A stretch of DNA of 64,000 nt from Semisulcospira habei (GCA_036245525.1 BTPG01000003.1:192531021-192595020), one strand, 5' to 3'; positions 42,666-53,024 are shown, counted from the stretch's first letter. Notes: generated by a model from the sequence alone, not told the origin. Program-made: numbers and translations.

Positions 42666-42961
42666 CTCAACATCCTGGGGCCTCAGGCTCGGGCGGACAG
42701 CTTTGACTGGCGGCGAATCTGTGATGGTTTTCAGGTGTATCACTGTTAGCCGCTGGCAATAATGGGGAGTTGGCCCCGTTTGATTAGCGTCTGACTAAGG
42801 GCCAGATCAGACACTACCTTAGTGCTGTCTTTTGGCATTTTGCTACAGTGCCGTCCGTTGGGCAGTAACCCATTCCACACCTTTCGCGTTATTTAAAACT
42901 AATTCCTCATTTTCCCTGGCAAGACTTCTGACTGTGGTCTCCCCCCCCCTCCCCCCAAGTG

Positions 42962-43171
42962 TTAACCCATAAAACCCTGACAGGGTGCGGTTCGACCATG
43001 ATAGTTCAAGGGTGGTGTCAGAATAGCTTGGCGCCTGTACAGGCACCAAGCTATTCTGACACCACTCTTGAACTATCATGGTCGACCTGTTTCCAGAGCT
43101 GTGAGGCAGACCTGCAAGGATATCAAAAAGAAAAAGTGAATTTCAATGTCAGGATGTAACTTATGAGTTAA
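42962..43171. mobile_element. PalB MITE, full length, TTAA-bounded
   Basis: 210 bp from TTAACCCATAAAACCCTG to ACTTATGAGTTAA. The central arms GGTGGTGTCAGAATAGCTTG and CAAGCTATTCTGACACCACT share the TGTCAG/CTGACA variant. Tip GCCTGTACAGGC. Confidence 0.9.
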
Positions 43172-43189
43172 GCCACTTAATGCCGAGGT

Positions 43190-43275
43190 AACGTGACCAA
43201 CCTCCAAATATAAGAGACATCGAACATCATAAGGTGCGTGGGTTCGCGAAGTTCTATGCGTCTTGCTGGCCCTAT
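43190..43275. repeat. PalA remnant
   Basis: TGCCGAGGTAACGTG (outer end) and GAAGTTCTATGCGTCTTGCT (right arm). The left arm is decayed. Confidence 0.5.
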
Positions 43276-43792
43276 TTTGTATAGGTCTGTGTTCCTTGGA
43301 CTGACGGCTCCGTCTGCTCAAGGAGCACACGTACAAAATGGGACCAGCGAGTTACTTGGCGTCGAATTTAACGCAACTTAGTTGTGGCAACTAGCTGTGA
43401 AGGTCTTTAACTACATGCCGCTATCTACCTCCTCCCCACCCACCCTTTCCAGCACACCATAACCTCCCCCCCCCCCACTTCCAGCACACCACCCCTCCCC
43501 CCTCCACCACCCCACATTGTAAAAAGAAGAAGATAATTTTCACCGCCTATGGTGTCTTTTTGCTCTGGGGTCAATTTTTCACCAGTCCAATTATCCAGTT
43601 ACGATTGCCTCCCTTTCTGTGACTTTTTAGACTTTCATACTACAGAAACTCTCCCACTTAGAGTTTTGAATCGTTGGAGACATAGGCCCTACTGTCATGA
43701 TAGCTCATGATGAGGTGATTAGCTAGAGGCGGAAAGCAGATCAGGCACTATCTTTGAACAATCTATCTCATATCAGAAATACGCATTCCGTA

Positions 43793-43889
43793 TCGTTCAG
43801 TAGATTTTCTCTGCAAAAGACCCGCCAGTGCTTACGTACCGCACCATTGAACGCAGATCGATATAAAGGGTTTAAGGGGAGGGTATATC
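43793..43889 (+). repeat. Interspersed repeat N, copy 1 (LINE target)
   Basis: GCCAGTGCTTACGTACCGCA CCATTGAACGCAGATCGATATAAAG matches 48527-48625. It is interrupted at GGTATATCA, and the remaining AGGAAAGGGTATGGG is found at 44856 after the LINE insertion. Confidence 0.85.
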
Positions 43890-44850
43890 ACGTCTTGCTT
43901 CGCAGATGCTGCCCAGCTCTTTGGACTCGAGGTCAGTCTGAAAAAGACAGAGGTCCTCCATCAGCCGGCACCCAAGACAGTGTATCGCCCTCCTCACATC
44001 ACCATTGGCGAGTCTGAACTAAACAAATAACTAACTAACTAACTAAAGTCAGTGCACCAGTTTACTTACCTTGGCTGCATTATCACGTCAGATGCCAAGC
44101 TGGACAAGGAGCTTGACAGCAGGCTGGCAAAAGCGAACAGCGCTTTCGGGCGACTTTTCAAGCGGGTGTGGCACAATCAACAGCTGAAAACAGGCAGCAA
44201 GATCAGCGTGTACAGAGCTGTGGTCCTCACCACCCTGCTGTATGGTTCCGAGTCCTGGGCCCTCTACCGCAGCCAACTACGACTCCTCGAACGCTTCCAC
44301 CAGCGCTGCCTGCGTACCATCCTGGGCATTCACTGGAGTGACTATGTCACCAACGTCGAGGTCCTTGAAGAGGCTGAAACTGTGAGCATCGAGGCTTTGC
44401 TGCTGCGGACACAGCTCCGCTGGGCGGGGCATGTCTCCAGGATGGAGGATCATCGCCTACCAAAGATCACCCTGTTCGGCGAGCTTGCTACTGGACACCG
44501 TGACAGAGGGGCACCAAAGAAGAGATACAAAGACTGTCTCAAGAAGTCACTTAGTGCCTGCCAAATCGACCACCACCAGTGGTCTTCGCTTGCTGCGGAC
44601 CGTGACACCTGGCGCTCCACCATTTACAAGGCAGCTGTCTCCTTTGAGGACTCTCACAGAGCTAGCCTTAAGGACAAGCGGCTCAGGAGAAAAAACAGAG
44701 ATGCCGCAGCTCAGAACCCTGGCCATACCTTCCCCTGCAGCCACTGCGGTCGAACCTGCCTGTCTCGGATTGGCCTCCGCAGCCACGAACAAGCCTGCAG
44801 ACGTCGTGGGCAACTCCTATAAAATCTTCGTTCGCGAAGTCAAGCCAAGA
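43890..44850 (+). pseudogene. Truncated copy of the 60 kb LINE
   Basis: Corresponds to about codon 776 to the end of the 1075-codon ORF at 60019-63246, plus the whole short 3' UTR. A (AACT)n insertion at 44020-44044 interrupts the frame; after it, 44052-44822 is an open 257-codon frame almost identical to the intact protein, down to CSHCGRTCLSRIGLRSHEQA. The endonuclease and catalytic RT boxes are missing, so it is inactive. It lies within repeat N, with ATATCA on both sides as a possible target duplication. Confidence 0.93.
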
Positions 44851-44959
44851 GATATCAGGAAAGGGTATGGGAAAGATATATTATTTTCGATTTTCCACAC
44901 TTGACTAACAATGATCACTAATTGGTAGCGATAGTGTCAATGGCCGTTTACACAGTCGA

Positions 44960-45173
44960 TTAACTTATTCTACCCCAACACCGAAATCCTTAAATTTTGC
45001 CCTTGTCCTCTGAAGACTGCGTTGCAGTGCAGGACACAGATCGACCATGATAGTTCAAGGGTGATGCCAGAATAGCTTGGCGCCTATAGGCGCCAAGCTA
45101 TTCTGGCATCACCCTTGAACTATCATGGTCGATCCTTATCTTGCTGTGGTGTGTCTGGGGTAGAAGGAGTTAA
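44960..45173. mobile_element. PalB MITE, full length, TTAA-bounded
   Basis: 214 bp from TTAACTTATTCTACCCC to GGGGTAGAAGGAGTTAA. Nearly identical to 8704-8917, with perfect core arms and tip GGCGCCTATAGGCGCC. Confidence 0.92.
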
Positions 45174-45359
45174 ATGACAGAAAGGCAAGATTGTGTCTAA
45201 GAGTTTTGTACTTCGGAAGGTTACGGCCCACACAAAGGCAGAGCTGTCCATTAGTTTCTGATTACCAGAGGTGTCCGGCTCTGAAGGGTCCTTGTTGACT
45301 CAACTGCTAAAGAAACAGAAGAAAACGAGTCCAGAATTTGGAGGTATCGAACAATGTCC

Positions 45360-45432
45360 ATCTGCATGGGACATAGATCCTCATTAGCCCTCGCAATTTG
45401 CGGGGGCTCATGAGGATCTATGCCTGGTACTG
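45360..45432. repeat. PalA palindrome core
   Basis: GGGACATAGATCCTCATTAG ... CTCATGAGGATCTATGCC, tip CGCAATTTGCG. Confidence 0.82.
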
Positions 45433-45654
45433 ATTTCAGTCACGTCTGCTATCTTCTATTAGACGTAATAGTCGGGCGTTCTGCGGTGTAGTTTTCCTTA
45501 AGCGATTATCGAGCTAAAGGTGTTAGCAATCTTTGGCAGTAACTGTTCTTGTTACGGTAATGTGTTAATGTGTGAGTGTGAACTTTTGATATGTGTCACT
45601 TTAGTTTTTGTAACATTTATTGTAGCGTTTTCCCTCTTGTACTTTTTGTTCTGT

Positions 45655-45719
45655 GATTTTTTATCTTGTAAAGCGCTTAGAGCACCATTCATTTGGAAGT
45701 TAAGCGCTATATAAATGTA

Positions 45720-45806
<87 letters not shown>
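45655..45806 (+). repeat. LINE/SINE-type 3' tail with (ATT)n
   Basis: TTGTAAAGCGCTTAGAGC ... AAGCGCTATATAAATGTAC then about 28 ATT units. Confidence 0.7.
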
Positions 45807-45807
<1 letters not shown>

Positions 45808-46439
45808 AAAAGAAAGCAATAAAGCGTGAGAGTAGATTTTGAAAGGCTAAGTTTTCGTTCTGAAAGGGAAGACAACGTTGTTTCAAAGACTAAGTCTGCT
45901 CGAAGCTTCAGACCTGCATTGTAAGAAATTTGATTACGTCGCTTATTTGTTCTATCAGAGCCGACTGGTAATGGGATATCGTTTGGCTCTTTGGCAGTAG
46001 CCACAGGCATAGGACAAAATAACTTGTGTATCAATGAACATGTATTATAAAATAAGTTTCTCGACGCGAGCTTGTGGTCGTAATTATGATTTAGAAAAAG
46101 CGTTGTTTTTTTTTTTTTCAGAGGCCCCGACCACAATTTTGTCTAGGCAAAACTGCTCCACTCAGTCATAACACACTTCGGTTAAAAAGGTCCTCCATGC
46201 AACTTTGTTATATCCGAAGTGCGCTGTGTCTAGTGTTTTCTACAGAAACGTAATAACCGCAAGACCTTGAGGTCTTTCAAACTACGCAGAAAAGAAAAGT
46301 TCAAGGCAAGTGGTGTTTTCCGTTGAAGAAATATTGTGTCATCCAGTACAATCTTGTCACACCACTGGCTGCCTCGGTAATCATGTAACGAACGTCCCAT
46401 GACCTATTCCATTTGAGGAACAGGCGTGTAATTATGTCA
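45807..46439. other. No gene recognised
   Basis: No supported feature; short frames only. Confidence 0.4.
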
Positions 46440-46508
46440 TCAAGAGGCATAGATCCTCATGTGCCCCTGCAGTTGCGGGGGCTCATGAGGATCTGTGCCT
46501 CTTGCACA
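46440..46508. repeat. PalA palindrome core
   Basis: CAAGAGGCATAGATCCTCAT ... ATGAGGATCTGTGCCTCTTG, tip CTGCAGTTGCGGGG. Confidence 0.87.
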
Positions 46509-46732
46509 CATACCGTTCGCATTAGAAACGTTTCCAGTCTGAAGCACGTACTTGCCTGCTTTCGTTCCAGGGACAGGAATTTATGTAGCTGAACTAACGC
46601 CTTTTGTCACACGCGAGTAAATACGGGAAGAAAATGAGTTTAGGAGAGTACGCATGACCTTCCTCACTTACCCCCCCCCCCCCCACTTCCATTGTGTCGT
46701 CGACCTTTGCTGCCACGTGAAAGGAAAAGACA

Positions 46733-46948
46733 TTAACCCGTTCAGAGCCGATAACATTTGAACACACCCAGCTGCAAGAGGAATAGATCCTCATGAGCCC
46801 CCGCAGTTGCGGGGGCTCATGAGGATCTATGCCTCGCTGACACCGCTTTGAATCCATGTTTCTGGGTCAGCTAGGGTTTGTTGACGTTGAACTGATGAAG
46901 ATTGCAGAAACTGAAACAGTTTCCGTCAACTGGCACTGAACGAGTTAA
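46733..46948. mobile_element. PalA MITE, full length, TTAA-bounded
   Basis: 216 bp from TTAACCCGTTCAGAGCCGAT to GGCACTGAACGAGTTAA, the same length as the 22235 copy. The core closes on CGCAGTTGCG. A poly-C tract lies just before it (46669-46684). Confidence 0.92.
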
Positions 46949-46953
46949 GTCGA

Positions 46954-47013
46954 TTTTTTGTGAAAAGCGAGATTTAAAAAAAATTATACAATGAAAATCT
47001 CGCTTTTCACAAA
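46954..47013. repeat. PalG palindrome
   Basis: TTTTTGTGAAAAGCGAGATT and AATCTCGCTTTTCACAAA. It follows the PalA element by 5 bp. Confidence 0.88.
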
Positions 47014-47152
47014 CAAAAACAAAAACAAAAAAATATGGAATTTCTGTCTTTAACAGGGCAGAATGATGATCCTGAAATTATGGTCCGAGCGGTTCTTTAA
47101 AGACTGTCACAGACCAGCTCACAGGTGCCACGTGAAAACAAAAGACTGTGCG

Positions 47153-47219
47153 CCCATTTTTGTGAAAAGCAGTATTTTTTATTGTACTACGATGCAAATA
47201 TTGCTTATCACAAAAATGG
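47153..47219. repeat. PalG palindrome, second copy nearby
   Basis: CCATTTTTGTGAAAAGCAGT ... ATTGCTTATCACAAAAATGG. The stem is longer than in the 46954 copy; the GCGAG part has changed. Confidence 0.85.
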
Positions 47220-47451
47220 ACATACCGCCTTTTGCATTTTATAGGGCAGACAGATATAGTTTCGCTAACACATCCTGATGCCTTGCGATAAAAGCATGGG
47301 GCTTTGTTGCCGGATTGTGTAAAAGACCATTGAAAAACCAACCACTTTCACAATTAACTTGAGTCGAATTTTCTGAGGGACTATTAGGGAACCTAACCAT
47401 TTGTTTCGCCGTGCAAGAAGATGTCACAGAAAGAAGAAATGTGACTCTCAG

Positions 47452-47630
47452 TTAACCTTTTTCTTCCTGATACACTATTGCTTGACAATGATAGTTCAAG
47501 GGTGTTGCCAGAATAGCTTAGCGTCTGAACTAAATAAAAATGGTTGACCTGTCTCCTAATCTGCAATGTAGCCTTGATAGGACAATATAAGCAATTTGTT
47601 TTTTAAAAGCCTCTGGATATAATGGGTTAA
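47452..47630. mobile_element. PalB MITE, right core arm deleted, TTAA-bounded
   Basis: TTAACCTTTTTCTTCCTG at left and TATAATGGGTTAA at right. The left arm GATAGTTCAAGGGTGTTGCC ends at the tip (TTAGCGTCTGAAC) and the right arm is missing. Confidence 0.8.
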
Positions 47631-47785
47631 TACACACAGTTATCGACCGACACTTTTATCCCTTGACACACTGCGATAGGAGTTAGCGGGGCGATCGTGA
47701 TCGTTCGATGATGGTGTCAGAACAGCATCATTGTCACTGTAGCCTACAATGCATGCTTTTAGTGCAACGTTTGCATTTTTCAGAC

Positions 47786-48011
47786 CCTTCATGTCCAGAT
47801 TTCACTGCCGAGGAAACGTGAACGCGATCGATACAACTACAAAAGACATAGATCCTCATGAGCCCCCGCGACTGCGGGGGCTCATGAGGATCTATGCCTC
47901 TTGCTGAGGCCAGTTTGTATCCATATTCCTTGGGCGGTTGTGGCTTTTGGTCTTTGAATGAACACGGATTTCATTAACAAAATATGCGTCCAGTGGCATG
48001 GAAAGAGTTAA
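47786..48011. mobile_element. PalA MITE, right TTAA kept
   Basis: Outer left TTCACTGCCGAGGAAACGTG, core closing on CGCGACTGCG, right end GGCATGGAAAGAGTTAA. The flank GTTTGTATCCATATTCCTTG recurs at 42590, 46850 and 59360. Confidence 0.88.
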
Positions 48012-48526
48012 CCCTTTGTAATCATTACGTTAAAGCGACTTCTGCAGGCAGTAAAAAGGGTAATCAAAGTTCGCAACAGCTCTTTTATACGTTTTCTTTT
48101 GATGTCTTACGATAATGCTGCATGGTGAAATGAATAATTTATGCTTCTTATTAAATTTGAATGTGCCTAAAACGAAAGACGTTTCTGTAATTCGCCTCCT
48201 TTGTACTCCGGTGTAGGAGAGTTTCACCGTTGCGCACGAGAGGCAATAGCAAACTTCTTTTATATACACGTGTACCTGCTCACAGGAATTGTGAAAAGAA
48301 GGGCAGAACAGTGTTTGCCTGAGGCTAGATGAAACTGAGAACCCGTTGCACTGGCGAATTTTAGCAATCAAAGCACGCAAATCGAACAAGACACAAAGCG
48401 AAAATACCACGCAATCGACGGAGAATACTTCGTTCAGCAACCTCGTACGCCACTTGCTGTTGCTTAGTTAGGGGTTTCGCACCGTGGTAGAGTCAGTGTA
48501 CACCGGGAGGTCCGTCGTCTCGCACA
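48012..48526. other. No gene recognised
   Basis: A 136-codon minus-strand frame (48030-48440) has no recognisable domain and is not supported. Confidence 0.4.
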
Positions 48527-48625
48527 CGCCAAAGACCTGCCAGTGCTTACGTACCGCACCATTGAACGCAGATCGATATAACGGGTTTAAGGGGGAGGGT
48601 ATATTAGGAAAGGGTATGGGAGGGA
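48527..48625 (+). repeat. Interspersed repeat N, copy 2 (uninterrupted)
   Basis: Gives the pre-insertion form GAGGGTATATTAGGAAAGGG of the site into which the LINE at 43890 inserted. Confidence 0.85.
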
Positions 48626-48845
48626 GTCTCTCATTCACTCAAGTGGGGATAGCTGTCTCCGCGTACTACGCCGTTGAGGCGGCCGCGACAGGCTTCGGAA
48701 CAACTGATTGAGAGAGACTATGTTGTTAGCGAATGTGACACTTTAATAGACAAAAGGCTGTGCTTTGACAGATTGGAAACTAGGAAAGAGATAAACGGTT
48801 AGTTCCTTGAGACTCTTGTAAGCTCTTTTGTGCCAGTAGAGACCC

Positions 48846-48953
48846 AGTGCGCAAAGGTCCATCTCTCCGACGTCGGCCGCCGTTGGCCCGCGCACGGCCG
48901 TGCGCGGGCCAACGACGGCCGATGTCGGCCCGATAGCCATTTGCGCGTTCCAG
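48846..48953. repeat. PalE palindrome, best copy
   Basis: CGACGTCGGCCGCCGTTGGC and GCCAACGACGGCCGATGTCG flank a perfect CCGCGCACGGCCGTGCGCGG. Outer GTGCGCAAA/TTTGCGCG also pair. Very GC-rich. Confidence 0.88.
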
Positions 48954-49059
48954 ACTTCAGACGGACAGATGTCAGTTTTGTTTTTGAATGAATTGAAAAA
49001 CGATAATGATTGAATCCTGTATTCCGTGCTTTAGCTGATAATCACTGTTCTTGAAGTAA

Positions 49060-49640
49060 AACCATTGTCGATCAGTTGTTTTACTGTTTGAAAACCCGAG
49101 AACGTAATATACGTTGTTCGGAAATCAGAACTGAGCAGGTAAAAACTGCACGCGTTTCGACGGAAACAATGGATTAAAAGCCCGGACAAACATGCGATAT
49201 ATCGCATGTCACATGTTTGTCCGTGCTTTTAATCCACTGAAAAGAAGTACCCCGAACGGAGAAAGAAACACGCTTAGAAAAGACGGGTACAACACAATTT
49301 ATTAATATTTCGGGCAAATACCCTTTGTCAAAATAGACAAACAAACAGAGAGATTAGCCGCTACTTATCTTCATTCGCAGAAGGAATGTGGCAACTGAAG
49401 CGGCTAATCTCTCTATTTTGACAAAGGGTATTTACCCGAAATATTAATAAATTGTGTTGTACCCGTCTTTTCTAAGCGTGTTTTTTTTTCTCCGTTGGGT
49501 ACTTCTTTGCATTTTACACGTTTGGCAGTCACCTTTTTGGTCTGGATTGCTTTTTTTTTTTAATCCACTGCTTTCGTCGAAACAAATAATGTATTTTCGA
49601 ATTCTGACTTTTGGAACACCATCTATTTAGGACATGGTTT
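49060..49640. mobile_element. Nested palindromes: PalJ inside an outer inverted repeat
   Basis: Outer arms: TTTCGACGGAAACAATGGAT TAAAA (49157) and its diverged complement at 49560-49590, with AAAACCAT/ATGGTTTT further out. Inside on the left is a hairpin, GGACAAACATGCGATATATC ... CATGTTTGTCC (49183-49233). Then comes PalJ as a long inverted repeat (49245-49555): AAACACGCTTAGAAAAGACG ... CGTCTTTTCTAAGCGTGTTT and GAGATTAGCCGCT ... AGCGGCTAATCTC. At least two insertion events are layered here. Confidence 0.75.
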
Positions 49641-49844
49641 TAGCTGTGCTGTCAATGAAGCCTGGTGCATGACATCAAATGAACACGTTTATGAGTCGGC
49701 AGTGCATGATAAAAATGTGTGGACATCATCACTAGTTCCTTTTCTTACACCTGACTCACTTGAGCTGAATCTTCTTCCAGGGAACCAGTGTGACACTTTG
49801 TAAGTACAGATATCTTTTCTCGCTTTCACTTAGTCCCTTTTACA

Positions 49845-49915
49845 CTGGCAGAGTAGTAATTGTGCTAACAGCGGCCGAGGTCGGTCCGATGGTTTTTTGC
49901 ACACTGGGCTGTCGT
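49845..49915. repeat. PalE fragment
   Basis: ACAGCGGCCGAGGTCGGTCC then GATGGTTTTTTGCACACTGG. Confidence 0.5.
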
Positions 49916-50061
49916 TTCAGTCGCGTTTCAGTGGGCAACTTCGGAAATTTTTCAAGTATTTTTTAACAGTGGAGCTAATGGTCTCGGTATTGACACTATT
50001 CCTTCTGAAACTTTTACACTGACTGGTCTGCAGGTTTAGTCTGACTGCTTCCCTCCAATAC

Positions 50062-50138
50062 TACAGCAAGAGGCATAGATTCTCAAGAGCCCCTGCATTC
50101 TGCAGGGGCTCTTGAGAATCTATGCCTCTTGTAGATGG
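50062..50138. repeat. PalA palindrome with paired change
   Basis: ATAGATTCTCAAGAGCCCCT and AGGGGCTCTTGAGAATCTAT. The usual CATGAG is CAAGAG, with CTCTTG opposite. Confidence 0.9.
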
Positions 50139-50215
50139 AACATCTCAGTCTGATGCATTTTACGCTACAGTCGAAGACTTATCCAGGTTGTTTCCCTCAA
50201 ACGTCGACTCTGCAT

Positions 50216-50290
50216 GCCAGCAAGAGGCATAATTCTCATGAGCCCCTGCAGCATGCGTGGACCCATGAGGATCTATGACACTTGCAGGTG
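50216..50290. repeat. PalA palindrome, eroded
   Basis: GGCATAATTCTCATGAGCCC ... ACCCATGAGGATCTATGACA. 80 bp from another PalA copy. Confidence 0.82.
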
Positions 50291-50469
50291 GTAGGTCCCA
50301 GGGCCTCGGCGAGACTAGAAATTACGTGGGACGCTAAATAAAAGAACAGAGAACTAGCGGTATCGGTCACTGAAATCAGCTACATTCCTAATGAATGCAT
50401 TTTTCACACCTGAGTCTGTTCCGCTGACTGCTTTCTTCTGCCGGCTATAGTTCGTGGATGTAGGGCACC

Positions 50470-50690
50470 GATGACTCGAACTGTGATCCGTATTGACGCT
50501 CCGGGGCAGGGGCACGAAACTCTTGCCAGAACTTTGCTTCCCTCCCCCATGTGCTGTGACCAACGCTTGATCGATCGTGATGGCTCCGGGGCGGCTGTGT
50601 CTCGAACTATCACGGTCGATACGTTTGTTCAATGGGCATTGAAAATAGGGGCTTAAAAGCCTTTGGCTGTCGGTAGCACTACAGGGTTAA
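50470..50690. repeat. PalB-like remnant
   Basis: TCGAACTATCACGGTCGAT is a PalB right-arm-like end and CTACAGGGTTAA a TTAA end. The core is not recognisable. Confidence 0.45.
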
Positions 50691-51631
50691 ATTACTCCAT
50701 AATTCGTATCATATTTAGGAACAGACAAGAAGCCCACTGGTAGGGGAGGGGCCCCTATTATGAAACAGTGCCTATTATGAAACACCTTACTCCCGGCGAA
50801 ACGGAATAACTTTTCCAAATTCCGCCTGTGCAGTAATATAGAGCTACTTCAGTGAGCCTTATTTCCGGTACAAGAATGTCAGGAGTGATGAAAACGAAAT
50901 CACGCCGAGAAAATGTGATTTTTGACCCTTCTGCATTTAATTTTTTTTCGCCATTTTGAAACATCTACATCAGCATTCAGTTTTGTGATTAAAAAAAAAA
51001 AAAGCCATTCTTGTCATGAAGAGAAATCTTCTGACATCAGATAACCAGCGGCAATCGTTTTGGTAATCTTTTTTTGTTTTGGAGGTACGCATTTTCCTGG
51101 ATAGATATCTTGTTCCTATTATGAAACACAAAGAGACCTAATATGAAACGTGTTTCATAATTAAAACAGTGTTTCATATAAGGAGCAGTGTTTGTCTAGC
51201 GTATATATCGGAAACTATCAAGCCAGTTTGTTCCAAATTTCAGATGTTGATACATTTTCTCAATACAGAGTATCCCACACCAAGATCATGTCACTTTGTC
51301 AAGGTCAAGGTCACAACGGCTTCATGTATTATGTATGCCATTGTCCAGGCAATGTTACTGTAAACACCGAAATGATGTGATCCGAATGGCAAATTGTGAT
51401 ATTTTGTGACGACACAGAATGTTGCATACCAGAATCTATTCACTGTCATAAAGGCCAAGGTCAGAACGGACATATTTGTTTTGTGCAGAATTGTGTGCTA
51501 GGCAATATCTCAATAACCATTGGGCCTATTCAATCCAAATTTTAGATTGTAGTATTTTACCATATCACACATTGCCATCAATCTTAACTGTGCCTATACC
51601 TCAAGGTCAAGGTTAGTGTTGCCATATCTTT

Positions 51632-52080
51632 ACTTACTTACTTACGCCTGTCACCCCTACCCGGGTATAGGCCGTCGACGAGAGACCTCCAGCGACTCCT
51701 GTCCTGTGCTTCTCCTTCGATTCTACTCCAGGTGGTTCCCAGTCTCTTGATGTCTGCTTGGAGGTCTCGACGCCAGGAGTTTCTCGGCCTACCTCTTTTC
51801 CTCTTTCCCTGGGGGTTCCATGACAATGCCTGCCTAGTGATACTGGAAGCTGGTTTTCTCAGACTGTGACCGATCCATCCCCATCTTCTTCGCCCAATTT
51901 CATTCTCTGCTGTTATCTGCTCTGTTCTCTCCCAGAGTCTGACGTTGCTGATCTTCTCTGGCCAGTGGATTTTCAAAATTCTTCTAAGACAACTGTTCAT
52001 GAAGGTCTGTACTCTGTTGACTGTGGTTTTTGTCAATCTCCATGTCTCTGCTCCATATAGGAGAACTGCTTTTACATTGG
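51632..52080 (-). mobile_element. Second-lineage LINE, 5'-truncated, perfect 14 bp TSD
   Basis: The minus strand encodes TVNRVQTFMNSCLRRILKIH, GRRRWGWIGHSLRKPASSIT and GKRKRGRPRNSWRRDLQADI to DGLYPGRGDRRK and a stop, an open 133-codon C-terminal frame. It is closely similar to 39786-40200. The 3' end is GACAGGCGTAAGTAAGTAAG. GTTGCCATATCTTT flanks both sides (51618-51631 and 52081-52094). Endonuclease and RT core are absent. Confidence 0.93.
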
Positions 52081-52320
52081 GTTGCCATATCTTTCTTGTA
52101 GATTATTGAGTAGAGAATACCTCTGAAACTGCTGTACTGATTTGCTCTGAGTTTTCAGGAAAAGATGCCTTACCCTCATAGGTGATGTTTCAAACAGAAT
52201 GAATTCATGACTTGTAAGCTGAAGGTCGCAGAGGCCATATTTGTGTGAGCCTTTGTGCAGGCAATATCTTTGAAACCACAGGCCCGATTTTTTCCAACTT
52301 TTGTTTGATGATATTTGCAC

Positions 52321-52530
52321 TTAACCCCTTCACAGCCGAAAACTCTCAATAGGATCCATCTGCAAGACACATAGATCCTCATGAGCCTCGCGCGATCGCG
52401 GGGGCTCATGGCGATTTTGGCTCTTGCTGACACAACTGACATATATTTATTTGACTTTTGGGGTTCCGTGGAATTGAATTAAGAAAGATTTCAGAGCAAT
52501 ATTTGCGTCTAGTGGTAGTGAAGAGAATAA
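52321..52530. mobile_element. PalA MITE, left TTAA
   Basis: Starts TTAACCCCTTCACAGCCGAA; the right end GTAGTGAAGAGAATAA is mutated. Core AGACACATAGATCCTCATGA, tip CGCGCGATCGCG, right arm eroded. Confidence 0.87.
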
Positions 52531-52965
52531 AACAGATATGTCGCTACATCACTTCAAGATGATGTGCACAGTTGTCGGGAATGCTTTCAGACAGACAAAA
52601 TGGTGCATTACTGTCTGTGGGGAGGGGGTGGGGCTAAATAGTTGTTCCAAGAGCAAACCTTGTTGGCTTAGGTGTGACAGCAAATGTGAAACAGTATAAA
52701 TGTAGTCACCAATTGTCCATGCAGTCGCTTTCAGCCATCGTGTGTGTATGCGTGCAGTTTGTATAAGGCAATTTCTTAGGGGATATAACATTCACAGACT
52801 TTAAATTTCGACACAATTGTAGTTTACAACAACAACTTTACCTACATATTTCACCTGTAGAAAAGGTCAAGGTCATCCCAGGTCGATGTGTTTGTAAACA
52901 TTAGTCATTTTTTGCACACAAATTTTAAACAGTTAACTTTGGGAGCAACAGTTTGAAAGTACGTA

Positions 52966-53024
52966 AGTATGCATTTATATAACAAATAGTAATAGCAATA
53001 GTATTGGTTATATAAATGCATACT
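52966..53024. repeat. Perfect 18 bp inverted repeat, AT-rich
   Basis: AGTATGCATTTATATAAC and GTTATATAAATGCATACT around a 23 bp loop that is itself near-palindromic (AATAGTAATAGCAATAGTATT). It lies near the symmetry centre of the 50752-54344 element. Confidence 0.85.

Noticed and set aside
44431..44904. 157-codon frame overlapping the truncated LINE copy
   Set aside because: Alternative frame of the same RT C-terminal coding sequence; a matching shadow exists at 59982-60410.
48030..48440. 136-codon minus-strand frame
   Set aside because: No domain, unremarkable composition and no splice or homology evidence.
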